64,000 bases of DNA. Origin: an uncultured Clostridia bacterium. GTDB lineage: Bacteria; Bacillota; Clostridia; UBA1381. Under the pieces are notes generated by a model. That model did no database searches. It saw nothing but the letters and a program-made list of their open reading frames with translations, and was not told the origin of the DNA. Both the position numbers and the translations under genes were made by a program. The DNA is taken from the NCBI GenBank assembly GCA_934462715.1, contig CAKSIJ010000001.1, positions 208,931 to 272,930 on the forward strand, read 5' to 3'. The first letter of the stretch is position 1. Each line of letters opens with the position of its first letter. Below, piece after piece: positions 53,475 to 62,153 of the stretch.

Positions 53475-54075
53475 TGCAGGAAGACCAAAAAAAGTTGCGA
53501 TTACCATACACTAAAAGTAGTGGTCCGTACGCTAATGTAGAATGTAAGGCAAAAGCGAGTTCTTGCAAGTTTGCGAAACGAAGTGCAGCGAACTTGGCAA
53601 GGTGTCCGAAGCTACCCTCCCGTAGGGGGTAAATCCGTTTAGGGGTACACCCCTATCGGCGGCTTTTGGAGCTTTTCGCCGCTCGAAAAGCGGAAGGAGT
53701 AGCAAAAGTAACAATAACCGTAGACTATAGCTCCAAATAAGCAAAAGTAGTAATTGTCGTTTAGAATCTTAAAAGTAACTTTATTTATATTTAATAGCTA
53801 TAATCGCAACCTCACGTTTGTGGCGTTATAGCTTACAGTAACTTTTACTTTTTGTACGCCTTCCGCTTTTCGGCGGCGAAAAGCTCCAAAAGCCGCCGAT
53901 AGGCGGGAGAACCCGCCTAAACGGATTTACCACCCCGGTGTGGATAGCTTCGGACATCTTGCCAAGTTCGCTTCGCAAACTTGCAAGAACTCGCTTCGGG
54001 ACTTCGTACTACATGAGCGTGCGGACCACTACTTTTAGGATATGGTAATTGTAACGTTTTTTTGGTCTTCCTGCA
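53475..54075. repeat. 600-bp foldback element with ~240-bp inverted arms
   Basis: The left arm (53475 to about 53715) and right arm (about 53833-54075) are inverted copies. Both start at the outside with TGCAGGAAGACC and share AAAAGTAGTGGTCCG, GCGAGTTCTTGCAAGTTTGC, TAAATCCGTTTAGG, CGGCGGCTTTTGGAGC and AAAAGCGGAAGG. A central spacer of about 117 bp has its own AGCTATAA/TTATAGCT hairpin (near 53797-53836). Frames across it (for example 53532-53744) encode only the arms and look spurious. There is no transposase, so it resembles a non-autonomous mobile or MITE-like element. It sits alone in the 878-base gap between aroA and the FAD oxidoreductase gene. Confidence 0.8.
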
Positions 54076-54085
54076 AATCGGTGTA

Positions 54086-54114
54086 TTGCAATTATAAATG
54101 AGAAATGATATTAA
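54086..54114 (+). promoter_or_regulatory. Weak promoter of the FAD oxidoreductase gene
   Basis: TTGCAA (54086-54091), 17 bases, TATTAA (54109-54114), just outside the right end of the foldback element. A GTTGC/GCAAC hairpin follows, directly before the GGAGG of the start at 54148. Confidence 0.35.
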
Positions 54115-54147
54115 AATGTTGCTAAAGCAACAGAATGGAGGAACATT

Positions 54148-55923
54148 ATGTTAAACAACAAAACCATCAATGCAGACCTTTGCGTAATTGGCGGAGGTCT
54201 GTCGGGAATCTGTGCGGCAATCGCTGCGGCAAGAGAGGGCGCAAAGGTTGTGCTCGTTCATGAACGTCCCGTACTCGGCGGAAACGCTTCTTCTGAAATC
54301 AGAATGTGGGTCTGCGGCGCCGTTGTTCAGGGCGGAGATAACAGAGAAACCGGTATTATCGAAGAAATAATGCTTGAAAATCTCTACCGCAATCCGACAA
54401 AAAATTTCTACATCTGGGACAGCGTTCTCTACGATTTCGTAAAGCGTGAAAAAAATATCACAATGCTTTTAAACTGTACCTGCATGGACGCTGAAACTGA
54501 GCAGGGCGAATATGCTTTCGGCAGAAGCATACATATCAAAAGCATAAAGGCATACCAGATGACAACTCAGACATTCTTCACCGTAAACGCAAAATATTAC
54601 TCCGACTGCTCCGGCGACAGTATTTTAGCTCCGCTTACAGGTGCTGAATACCGTCTCGGCAGAGAGGGCAGAGACGAATTTAACGAGGACTCCCACGTTG
54701 AAAAATCCGACAAAATGGTTATGGGAATGAGCTGTCTTATTCAGGGCAGAGAAACCACAAAAGAGGTTAAATTCACACCGCCGGAATGGAGCACAAAATT
54801 AACCGATGAGGACGTTAAAAACCGTCCTATGAGCATTAACGGAATCGGCGAGAACTACTGGTATCTGGAGCTTGGCGGCAACAGAGATACCATACACGAA
54901 ACAGAGGAAATAAAAGATGAATTGATTCCGCTTGCAATCGGCACATGGGACTATCTAAAAAACAGCAAAAAGTATGACGCAGACAACTGGGAGCTTGAAT
55001 TTTTGGGATTTTTGCCCGGAAAGAGAGAATCGAGAAGAATGGTCGGCGAATATATTGTCACACAAAAGGACGTTTGCGCAGATACGGTATATGACGATAC
55101 GGTAGCCTTCGGCGGCTGGCCGATTGATGATCACTTCCCCGGAGGATATTATCACAAGGGTTCTCCTAACACTAACATACTGCCCCCTGTGCCATATTGC
55201 CTGCCCTATCGTGCGCTTTATTCAAAGAATGTGGATAACCTGTTCTTTGCCGGCAGAAACATCAGCGTAACTCATTATGCACTGAGCAGTACAAGAGTTA
55301 TGGCTACCTGTGCGCTGCTCGGTCAGGCTGTAGGAACTGCGGCGGCTATTGCGGCAAAATACGATATTGCACCGCACGGTGTGTACACAGAGCATTTGCA
55401 GGAGTTAAAGGATACTCTTATGAACAATGACAGCTTTCTTCCCCACTTTAGCCGTGAAATATCGCCGCTGTGTAAAAAAATCGGAATTAAAGAACTTACG
55501 GACGGTATTGACCGAGTTAACAATATCTACTCAAACGAAACCTGCGGCATAAAACAGAAAAACAATACTCCGATTGAATACCGCTTTGACACCCCCGAAA
55601 AAATCAATGCGGTGCATATAGTATTTGACAGTGACCTAAACAGACATACTCTTCCCGGAGTTGCGTGCGAAAAACAATACGGAACAAGGTGCAACATTGC
55701 GCTCGACAGTCCTCAAACTCATATTCCTACTACGCTGTGCAGGGAATTTGTACTTGAAGCAGACATTAATGGAAACACGGAGCGTTTGCTCTGCACCGAC
55801 AAAAACCGTAAGCGTTCATACCACATAGAACTCGGAAAGCCTGTCACCGCTTTAAGACTTATACCGATTTCAAACTGGGGAAATGATGAATATACCAACA
55901 TATTCTCTTTCGATTTCTGTTAA
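54148..55923 (+). CDS. FAD-dependent oxidoreductase with C-terminal beta-sandwich
   Basis: 591 aa, cytosolic. An N-terminal Rossmann FAD-binding motif (VIGGGLSGICAAIAAAREGA, then LGGNASSEIRMWV) and a late FAGRNISVTHYALSSTRVMATC block match the PF12831-type FAD-dependent oxidoreductases. These often sit beside glycan-degradation genes and may oxidise sugars, though few are characterised. Residues from about 440 to the end form a separate beta-rich domain resembling a discoidin/F5-F8-type sandwich (YRFDTPEKINAVHIVFDSD). GGAGG precedes the start. It is a single gene between the foldback element and glnN. Confidence 0.75.
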   Translation: MLNNKTINADLCVIGGGLSGICAAIAAAREGAKVVLVHERPVLGGNASSEIRMWVCGAVVQGGDNRETGIIEEIMLENLYRNPTKNFYIWDSVLYDFVKREKNITMLLNCTCMDAETEQGEYAFGRSIHIKSIKAYQMTTQTFFTVNAKYYSDCSGDSILAPLTGAEYRLGREGRDEFNEDSHVEKSDKMVMGMSCLIQGRETTKEVKFTPPEWSTKLTDEDVKNRPMSINGIGENYWYLELGGNRDTIHETEEIKDELIPLAIGTWDYLKNSKKYDADNWELEFLGFLPGKRESRRMVGEYIVTQKDVCADTVYDDTVAFGGWPIDDHFPGGYYHKGSPNTNILPPVPYCLPYRALYSKNVDNLFFAGRNISVTHYALSSTRVMATCALLGQAVGTAAAIAAKYDIAPHGVYTEHLQELKDTLMNNDSFLPHFSREISPLCKKIGIKELTDGIDRVNNIYSNETCGIKQKNNTPIEYRFDTPEKINAVHIVFDSDLNRHTLPGVACEKQYGTRCNIALDSPQTHIPTTLCREFVLEADINGNTERLLCTDKNRKRSYHIELGKPVTALRLIPISNWGNDEYTNIFSFDFC

Positions 55924-55959
55924 CTTTGCGATTTAACATATACAATTGCCAAAAACTTA

Positions 55960-55987
55960 TTGACAAAAGCCAAATAAAAGGTATAAT
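55960..55987 (+). promoter_or_regulatory. Promoter of glnN
   Basis: TTGACA (55960-55965), 16 bases, TATAAT (55982-55987). The start site should be near 55994, four bases before the first arm of the leader structure. Confidence 0.75.
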
Positions 55988-55997
55988 ATAGTAAGAG

Positions 55998-56060
55998 GCA
56001 GTTTTGTTAAACTATAAATAATAATACTAAAACTGCAGAGCTTTCTGCAGTTTTATTTTT
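55998..56060 (+). promoter_or_regulatory. Attenuator-like leader of glnN
   Basis: AAAACTGCAG (56029-56038) and CTGCAGTTTT (56045-56054) form a perfect ten-base stem with a six-base loop and a T-rich tail, that is, an intrinsic terminator between the promoter and the gene. GCAGTTTT (55998-56005) at the very start of the transcript can instead pair with AAAACTGC (56029-56036), which would dissolve the terminator. Competing pairings of this kind imply regulated read-through. Known clostridial glnN leaders respond to ANTAR-type antiterminators; I have not identified such a motif here. Confidence 0.6.
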
Positions 56061-56144
56061 AAAAATCATCTGTCGTCAATCAGCGGTTAACTGCCAAACA
56101 GTTTTGCAAGTAACTGTTGATAATTATGTTCAAGGAGGCTATTT

Positions 56145-58211
56145 ATGTCAATTACGGAAATATTCGGAGAAAACGTGTTCAGCCTGTCGGTTATGAGAAA
56201 ACGTCTGCCGAAAGAAACCTTTAAATCGGTACAGCATACAATCGAGGAGGGTACAGCGCTTGATTCCGGGGTTGCGGAAATCGTTGCCGCAGCCATGAAA
56301 GATTGGGCAGTCGAAAAAGGCGCTACTCACTATACTCACTGGTTCCAGCCTATGACAGGCGTTACTGCGGAAAAGCATGATTCATTCATCGCTCCGGCAG
56401 AAAACGGAAATATTATACTTGAATTTTCGGGTAAAAACCTTGTCCGCGGCGAACCGGACGCTTCAAGCTTTCCGTCCGGCGGTTTGAGAGCAACCTTTGA
56501 AGCAAGAGGCTACACCGCCTGGGATCCTACCTCCTATGCGTTCATCAAGGACGGTTCGCTTTGTATTCCGACCGCCTTTTATTCCTACACAGGAGAAGCG
56601 CTCGACAAAAAAACTCCCCTGCTCCGTTCAATGGAGGCTGTCAACAAACAGGCTTTGAGAGTATTGAAGCACTTCGGTTCGGACGCTGCAAGAGTTATTT
56701 CATACGTAGGTCCTGAGCAGGAATACTTTATAGTTGACGAAAAGCTGTATCATCAAAGAAAAGACCTGATGATGACCGGCAGAACACTTTTTGGCGCACC
56801 TCCGGCTAAGGGTCAGGAAATGGACGATCATTATTTCGGACAAATTAAAACCAGAATTTCTACATACATGAAAGATCTCGACCGTGAGCTCTGGAAGCTT
56901 GGTGTTATGGCAACCACAAAGCATAACGAGGTTGCCCCGGCACAGCATGAGCTAGCTCCCATATTCTCGACTATGAATATTGCCTGCGACCATAATCAGC
57001 TTACTATGGAGGTAATGAAAAAACTTGCACGCAAGCACGGTCTTGTCTGCCTGCTCCACGAAAAGCCGTACGAGGGCGTTAACGGCTCGGGTAAGCATAA
57101 TAACTGGTCTATCGGAACAAACACCGGCGAGAACCTTTTCAATCCCGGCAAAAAACCGATTGAAAACAAGCGTTTTCTTCTTTTTCTTGCCGCTGTTATC
57201 AAGGCTGTTGACGATTACGCTTCAATGCTGCGTGTTGCGGTAGCTTCTGCCGGTAACGATCACCGCCTGGGAGCAAACGAAGCTCCTCCGGCTATCGTTT
57301 CAATCTTCCTCGGGAAACAGCTCGACGATGTTATTGCTGCCGTTAAAGAGGGTAAAACCTCGGTTGACGAGAGCAGAAGCAAAATATCCGCAGGTGTTGA
57401 TGCAGTTCCTCTGATTAAAAAGGATTCTACCGACAGAAACAGAACCTCGCCTTTTGCCTTTACAGGCAACCGTTTTGAGTTCAGAATGCCCGGCTCGGCT
57501 CAGTCTATCGCAGGAGTTAACACCGCTATCAACACAGCGGTTTCGGCAACTTTGTGTGAAATTGCGGATCAGCTCGACAGCGGCAGAGATGTTATGGATA
57601 TTATCGTTGAGATATTCAACAAGCATGACAGAGTTATATTCAATGGTAACGGATATTCTCAGGAATGGGTTGAAGAAGCGGAAAGACGCGGTCTTCCCCA
57701 CCTCAAATCCACAGTTGACGCTATTCCTATGCTTCTTGATGAGAAAAACGTTAAGGCATATTCAAGCATGAACGTGCTTTCGCCCGTTGAGCTTGAATCA
57801 AGATATGAAATTCTGCTTGAAGAATATTCAAAAACCATTAACATTGAAATGCTTACCTCACTTGAAATGGCAAAACAGGAAATTCTTCCGGCTTGCATTA
57901 AATACGTGAACAGTCTTGCACAAGGTATTGCAGTTAAGGAATCTATCGGTATCCATACTCCCAACGAGAAAAAATCCGCTCAGGATATGGCAAAGCTTAC
58001 CGAAGAGCTTTCCGAAAAGATTACCGCTCTCGACAGCGTTAAAAACAGTATTCCGTCAGATGACGATGTTCATCATCACGCTAAATATTATCAGGATACC
58101 GTCATTCCTACAATGCAGGAAATGCGTAATGCCGCAGATAAGCTTGAAGCGGTTGTGTCAAAGGAATTTTGGCCGTTCCCGACCTATGAGGACTTAATGT
58201 ACAGAGTGTGA
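56145..58211 (+). CDS. glnN: Type III glutamine synthetase
   Basis: 688 aa, close to the usual 700 of GSIII. Motifs include THYTHWFQPMTG, EKHDSF, GPEQEYFIVDE, KHNEVAPAQHELAPIF and GSGKHNNWSI, which carry the metal and ATP ligands of the glutamine synthetase fold. It fixes ammonium onto glutamate. AAGGAGG precedes the start. It is monocistronic, with an attenuator-like leader (55998-56060) and a strong terminator after it. No nitrogen regulator is encoded next to it. Confidence 0.97.
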   Translation: MSITEIFGENVFSLSVMRKRLPKETFKSVQHTIEEGTALDSGVAEIVAAAMKDWAVEKGATHYTHWFQPMTGVTAEKHDSFIAPAENGNIILEFSGKNLVRGEPDASSFPSGGLRATFEARGYTAWDPTSYAFIKDGSLCIPTAFYSYTGEALDKKTPLLRSMEAVNKQALRVLKHFGSDAARVISYVGPEQEYFIVDEKLYHQRKDLMMTGRTLFGAPPAKGQEMDDHYFGQIKTRISTYMKDLDRELWKLGVMATTKHNEVAPAQHELAPIFSTMNIACDHNQLTMEVMKKLARKHGLVCLLHEKPYEGVNGSGKHNNWSIGTNTGENLFNPGKKPIENKRFLLFLAAVIKAVDDYASMLRVAVASAGNDHRLGANEAPPAIVSIFLGKQLDDVIAAVKEGKTSVDESRSKISAGVDAVPLIKKDSTDRNRTSPFAFTGNRFEFRMPGSAQSIAGVNTAINTAVSATLCEIADQLDSGRDVMDIIVEIFNKHDRVIFNGNGYSQEWVEEAERRGLPHLKSTVDAIPMLLDEKNVKAYSSMNVLSPVELESRYEILLEEYSKTINIEMLTSLEMAKQEILPACIKYVNSLAQGIAVKESIGIHTPNEKKSAQDMAKLTEELSEKITALDSVKNSIPSDDDVHHHAKYYQDTVIPTMQEMRNAADKLEAVVSKEFWPFPTYEDLMYRV

Positions 58212-58230
58212 TAGATTATAATACAAAATA

Positions 58231-58275
58231 CGCACCGTTCCGATATTATATGGAACGGTGCGCTTGATTTTTATT
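58231..58275 (+). terminator. Terminator after glnN
   Basis: CGCACCGTTCC (58231-58241) pairs with GGAACGGTGCG (58252-58262), followed by a T-rich tract. It lies 20 bases past the stop codon. Confidence 0.85.
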
Positions 58276-58300
58276 GTTCAACAATAAAACTTTTATTATT

Positions 58301-58753
58301 CTATAAAAGATGTCTTACCAATCCGATTGCCACTCCGAGTACAGCACCGGCAAATACCTCTTTCGGTGTATGTCCGAGCAACTCCTTTAATTTCTTTTCG
58401 GTTTCGGAATATTTTTCTTTCCCCCACATTTCAACCAATCTGTTCAGTATCTTAGCCTGCTGTCCTGCGGCTCTCCTTACGCCGGCTGCGTCATACATAA
58501 CCACAAGAGAGAATACCACACAAACGGCAAACAGACCGCTTGACACGCCCTCTGTACAGCCGATTGCGGTAGTCAGCGAGCAGACGAGCGCAGAGTGCGA
58601 GCTTGGCATACCGCCCGAACCTATAAATCTTCCGAAATCCAGCCTTTTACTTGAAATAAGCACCAAAATCACTTTCAGCACCTGTGCCGCAAACCACGAT
58701 ATTATCGCAGTCGCAAGCGGAGAATATATCCAGAACATTGCTGCATTACTCAT
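58301..58753 (-). CDS. DUF212/YuiD-type PAP2-like membrane protein
   Basis: 150 aa with four membrane helices. The GGMPSSHSALV and YDAAGVRRAAGQQA segments match the DUF212 divergent PAP2 family, related to acid phosphatases that act on lipid phosphates. In the window it ends the nusB-ispA operon, 46 bases after the prenyl synthase gene, so a role in isoprenoid or lipid-phosphate metabolism is plausible but unproven. Confidence 0.85.
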   Translation of the reverse strand: MSNAAMFWIYSPLATAIISWFAAQVLKVILVLISSKRLDFGRFIGSGGMPSSHSALVCSLTTAIGCTEGVSSGLFAVCVVFSLVVMYDAAGVRRAAGQQAKILNRLVEMWGKEKYSETEKKLKELLGHTPKEVFAGAVLGVAIGLVRHLL

Positions 58754-58799
58754 TAGTATAACTCCTTTTTATCTGCCAAACATTTTTTTATTTTATTTC

Positions 58800-59681
58800 T
58801 TAAAAGCTCCTGTTAACCAACAAATATGCGAGAGCTTTTAATTGTTGTGCCTTGCTTCCGAACACGTCCAGCGCACTGCAGGCTTTTTCTGTGTAGCTGT
58901 CAACGGCTTTTTTCGATTCTTCTATTCCGTAAAGCGTTACAAATGTTGTCTTTTCGTTTGCGCTGTCGCTTCCGGTTGCCTTGCCTAAAATTTCCTCATT
59001 TCCGAGAATATCAAGCAAATCGTCCTGAATCTGAAACGCTATGCCGAAATTTTTGCAATATTCGTCTACCGCTTTAATCTCATCATCGCCGGCACCTGCC
59101 ATTATCGCACCGATAACTCCAGAGGAGCGTATTATAGCCCCCGTTTTAAGCGAGTGAAGATATAAAAGCTCATCAGGCGAAATTTTCTTTCCCTCAGATT
59201 CAATATCCACAGTCTGACCGCCTATCATACCCTCCGTTCCCGATGATTTTGAAAGGACGGACATTGCCTTTATCGCACGGCTGCTGTCTTTATAAACAGC
59301 AGAGGTCACTGTTTCAAAAGCCTTATTCAAAAGTGCGTCACCTGCAAGAATTGCAATCGCTTCACCGTATTTTTTGTGATTGGTAAGCTTTCCTCTGCGG
59401 TAATCATCATTATCCATTGCAGGCAAATCGTCATGTATAAGCGAATAGGTATGAATCATTTCCATTGCACAAGCAAAAGGCATTACTTCATTTTCATCGC
59501 CTGAGAGCATATCGCACACAAGGAGCATTATCACAGGTCTTATTCTTTTTCCACCGGCAAATAACGAATAATTCATTGCTTCATATATCAGCGACTGAGG
59601 ATTATTTTCGTGCTCTGTATATCCTCTCAACGCTTTATTTATAATATCTGCCTTTTCGGTTATAATCTCTTTAATATCCAT
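58800..59681 (-). CDS. ispA: Farnesyl/geranylgeranyl-type polyprenyl diphosphate synthase
   Basis: 293 aa. First aspartate-rich motif in HDDLPAMDNDD, second in FQIQDDLLD, with the GGKRIRP opening. It condenses isopentenyl diphosphate to make short prenyl diphosphates for undecaprenol and quinone synthesis; the exact chain length cannot be read here. It directly abuts the stop of xseB. The xseA-xseB-ispA order is the standard clostridial arrangement. Confidence 0.93.
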   Translation of the reverse strand: MDIKEIITEKADIINKALRGYTEHENNPQSLIYEAMNYSLFAGGKRIRPVIMLLVCDMLSGDENEVMPFACAMEMIHTYSLIHDDLPAMDNDDYRRGKLTNHKKYGEAIAILAGDALLNKAFETVTSAVYKDSSRAIKAMSVLSKSSGTEGMIGGQTVDIESEGKKISPDELLYLHSLKTGAIIRSSGVIGAIMAGAGDDEIKAVDEYCKNFGIAFQIQDDLLDILGNEEILGKATGSDSANEKTTFVTLYGIEESKKAVDSYTEKACSALDVFGSKAQQLKALAYLLVNRSF

Positions 59682-59921
59682 TTATTTCACTTCCTGTTCC
59701 AACGATGTGTCAAACGGTACTTCCTGCATTTCGCCGTTTTCGTCCGCTGTAAGCACAGACACCTTTTTCTGAGCATTTTCAAGCATTTTCTGACAGCTTT
59801 TTGTAAGCTTCATGCCGTTCTCGAACAGCTTAATCGATTCGTCAAGCGTTGCTTCTCCGCTTTCAAGCTTATCTACTATTTCTTCAAGCTCATTTAATGA
59901 TTCTTCAAAACTTTTAGCCAT
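59682..59921 (-). CDS. xseB: Exodeoxyribonuclease VII small subunit
   Basis: 79 aa, the normal size. It reads KSFEESLNELEEIVDKLESGEATLDESIKLFENGM, the two-helix coil that binds the large subunit. It supports processing of single-stranded DNA in repair. The start at 59921 follows AAGGA; an ATG ten codons upstream lacks spacing. It follows xseA after 61 bases and is followed directly by ispA. Confidence 0.95.
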   Translation of the reverse strand: MAKSFEESLNELEEIVDKLESGEATLDESIKLFENGMKLTKSCQKMLENAQKKVSVLTADENGEMQEVPFDTSLEQEVK

Positions 59922-59982
59922 TTTCTGTTCCTTTCTTCCTGCGGTCTGCAATCTGTACCGACAACATTTACAATTGCTCCGG

Positions 59983-61164
59983 TTATTTTATGACCGTACA
60001 TTTTCTGCTTCCGTCATGCAGCTTCAATACAAAATCTTTCTCTTTGTCCAGTTTTTTCACGCTCTTAATCACTTCTCCGTTATCTGTTACCGGCAGTGCA
60101 AAGCCTCTCATCATTACCTTTAACGGACTCAGCGCGTCAAGCCTTGCGGCAACGGTTGAAAGCTGCGAACGTTTTAATTCCGCAATACGCTTTGTATTGA
60201 CAAGCATATCCTTTACCGCCATATCAAGCCTTTGCGAGCAGTTATTTATATAATCCTGCGGCGTTATCAGCTTCAGCATTTTTAATCTGTTTGCTTTGCG
60301 TTCAAAATCTGCCGCAACAAGCGTTTTGATTGTATATCTGTAATCCTCAAGCCGTGTATACAATTCCTTTGCCGACGGTGCGGCAAGCTCTGCCGCAGCC
60401 GACGGAGTCGGTGCTCTCAAATCGGCAACAAAATCGGCAATGGTAAAATCAACCTCATGCCCTACTGCCGATATTACGGGTATTTCCGAATTGTATATCG
60501 CATATGCGACTTTTTCTTCATTAAATGCCCATAAATCCTCTATAGAACCTCCGCCCCTGCCTACAATCATAACATCACATTTTTTTGCGGAGTTAAAATA
60601 CTCAATTCCCATACACACGCTGTCCGCCGCTCCCGATCCCTGCACCTTTGCAGGAAATAAAATCAGCTTTGCAAGCGGAAAACGTCTTGTTGCAACGTTA
60701 ATTATATCACGCACCGCAGCACCTGTCGGCGCAGTTACTATGCCTATTCGTTCGGGGTATTTCGGAATCGGCTTTTTATGCTCCTCCTCAAAAAGACCCT
60801 CATCGGACAGCTTTATTTTCAGCTTTTCATAGGCTAAATACAGCTCGCCTGCACCGTCCGGAAGCATTTCTGTTATATACAGCTGATATACACCGCCCGG
60901 TTCATATACAGACACTCGTCCCCTCGCAATAACTTTCATTCCGTCTGACGGCTCAAACGTCAGCGAATAGGTATTTGATTTGAATATTACGGCTTTTAAA
61001 ACACCGCCCTCGTCCTTGAGCGTCAAATAAATATGACCCGAAAAGTGTTTTTTATAGTTTGATATTTCGCCCTTAATCCATATATCCGAAAAAACCGGAT
61101 TTGCTTCAAAGGTCTTTTTTATAAATCCGTTAAGCTGCGAAACCGTAGCTATTATCTGTTTCAT
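59983..61164 (-). CDS. xseA: Exodeoxyribonuclease VII large subunit
   Basis: 393 aa, full length. An N-terminal OB fold (SQLNGFIKKTFEANPVFSDIW) precedes the catalytic region with RIGIVTAPTGAAVRDI, VGRGGGSIEDLWAFN and AVGHEVDFTIADFVADLRAPTPSAAAE. It acts with XseB to degrade single-stranded DNA. The leader carries a short copy of the repeated hairpin (61181-61194) directly before GGAG. Confidence 0.96.
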   Translation of the reverse strand: MKQIIATVSQLNGFIKKTFEANPVFSDIWIKGEISNYKKHFSGHIYLTLKDEGGVLKAVIFKSNTYSLTFEPSDGMKVIARGRVSVYEPGGVYQLYITEMLPDGAGELYLAYEKLKIKLSDEGLFEEEHKKPIPKYPERIGIVTAPTGAAVRDIINVATRRFPLAKLILFPAKVQGSGAADSVCMGIEYFNSAKKCDVMIVGRGGGSIEDLWAFNEEKVAYAIYNSEIPVISAVGHEVDFTIADFVADLRAPTPSAAAELAAPSAKELYTRLEDYRYTIKTLVAADFERKANRLKMLKLITPQDYINNCSQRLDMAVKDMLVNTKRIAELKRSQLSTVAARLDALSPLKVMMRGFALPVTDNGEVIKSVKKLDKEKDFVLKLHDGSRKCTVIK

Positions 61165-61170
61165 CTTATT

Positions 61171-61200
61171 TCTCCATTCCGCCGTAATTATGGCGCAAAA
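61171..61200 (-). repeat. Leader hairpin element, short copy
   Basis: On the coding strand TTTTGCGCCATAATTACGGCGGAATGGAG, read here in pieces: TTTTGCGCC, a loop, then GGCGGAATGGAG, which ends in the SD of xseA. It has the same flanking bases as the copies at 13350, 19991 and 32045 but a weaker stem. Confidence 0.5.
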
Positions 61201-61217
61201 TTGAGTATGATAGTTTA

Positions 61218-62153
61218 TTATTTACAGTGATTTTCGTAAGCATATTTTGTAAGTGCCGCAATTCCGCAGGCATTGTCGGTCGAATATTCGGGAAGTGCAA
61301 AATATGAATTTGAGTCGGCATTTTCCGTTATATACTTTTTTATGATACTGCTCGACATAACACCGCCGACAAAAAGCACATCGCTGATATGACATCTGCG
61401 GCAACAATGATTGACCGCCTTTACAACCGCTTCGCCGACTCCGTTAAATACTCCAAGAGCCATCTCTGCATTATCTATCTTGCCTATAAGAGAAAGTGAC
61501 TTTGTTTCGATTCCCGAAAAATTGATATATCCGTCACTCGAATTTACCGGGAGCTTACTTCCCTTTTCCGCTTTCATGGCAAGCTTTTCAAGCTCCGCAC
61601 CTGCCGGGAATTTCATTCCGAGCGCAACCCCAACCCTGTCTATCAGCTGTCCGGCACTTATATCCTTTGTTCCGCCGGCAATCTCAACCTCAAAGCCGCG
61701 TACGCTGTATTCGGTACGCAGAATCTCGCACGTTCCGCCCGACAAGTGTACCGACAGGAAAGGCTTGGTAAGCAAAAAATCCGCTTTGGCAGAAATAATT
61801 CCTGCCATAATATGCCCATCCTGATGTGAAAATTCATAAAGAGGTACACTGAGCGAGGCGGCACATACCCTTGCATATCCTTCTCCCGCAAGAAACACCG
61901 GCATATATGATCCCTCAACGCTTCTCGGTCTGCGGCTCACGCCCGCTGCCGCTGTTTTGCTCACATCTGTCTGACTGCATAATTCTTCAAACAACTGCGG
62001 CAGCCTCTTCACGTGCTGAAACAAAGCATCGCTTTGTCTTAATCCTCTGTTGCCCTGCTTTACTTCAAGTATCTTTCTTATGTTTACCTCATTGTCGCCG
62101 CAGCACGCAACTGACGTTGTATAATTACTTGTATCAAATCCAAGATAAATCAT
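61218..62153 (-). CDS. TsaD-like (Gcp/Kae1-family) protein
   Basis: 311 aa of the ASKHA-fold M22 group: LGFDTSNYTTSVA opening, GVSRRPRSVEGSYMPVF, HLSGGTCEIL, FPAGAELEKLA and FVGGVMSSSIIK. The metal motif reads SHQDGH, compared with H-x-E-G-H in true TsaD, so this is probably a clostridial paralogue rather than the tRNA t6A enzyme. Its start overlaps the nusB stop by four bases. Function unknown; a second, canonical tsaD would be expected elsewhere in the genome. Confidence 0.75.
   Translation of the reverse strand: MIYLGFDTSNYTTSVACCGDNEVNIRKILEVKQGNRGLRQSDALFQHVKRLPQLFEELCSQTDVSKTAAAGVSRRPRSVEGSYMPVFLAGEGYARVCAASLSVPLYEFSHQDGHIMAGIISAKADFLLTKPFLSVHLSGGTCEILRTEYSVRGFEVEIAGGTKDISAGQLIDRVGVALGMKFPAGAELEKLAMKAEKGSKLPVNSSDGYINFSGIETKSLSLIGKIDNAEMALGVFNGVGEAVVKAVNHCCRRCHISDVLFVGGVMSSSIIKKYITENADSNSYFALPEYSTDNACGIAALTKYAYENHCK

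Noticed and set aside
53532..53744. 70-aa open frame within the foldback element
   Set aside because: It is composed of the left inverted arm; the same kind of phrase appears in reverse in the right arm. No ribosome site, no conserved protein feature.
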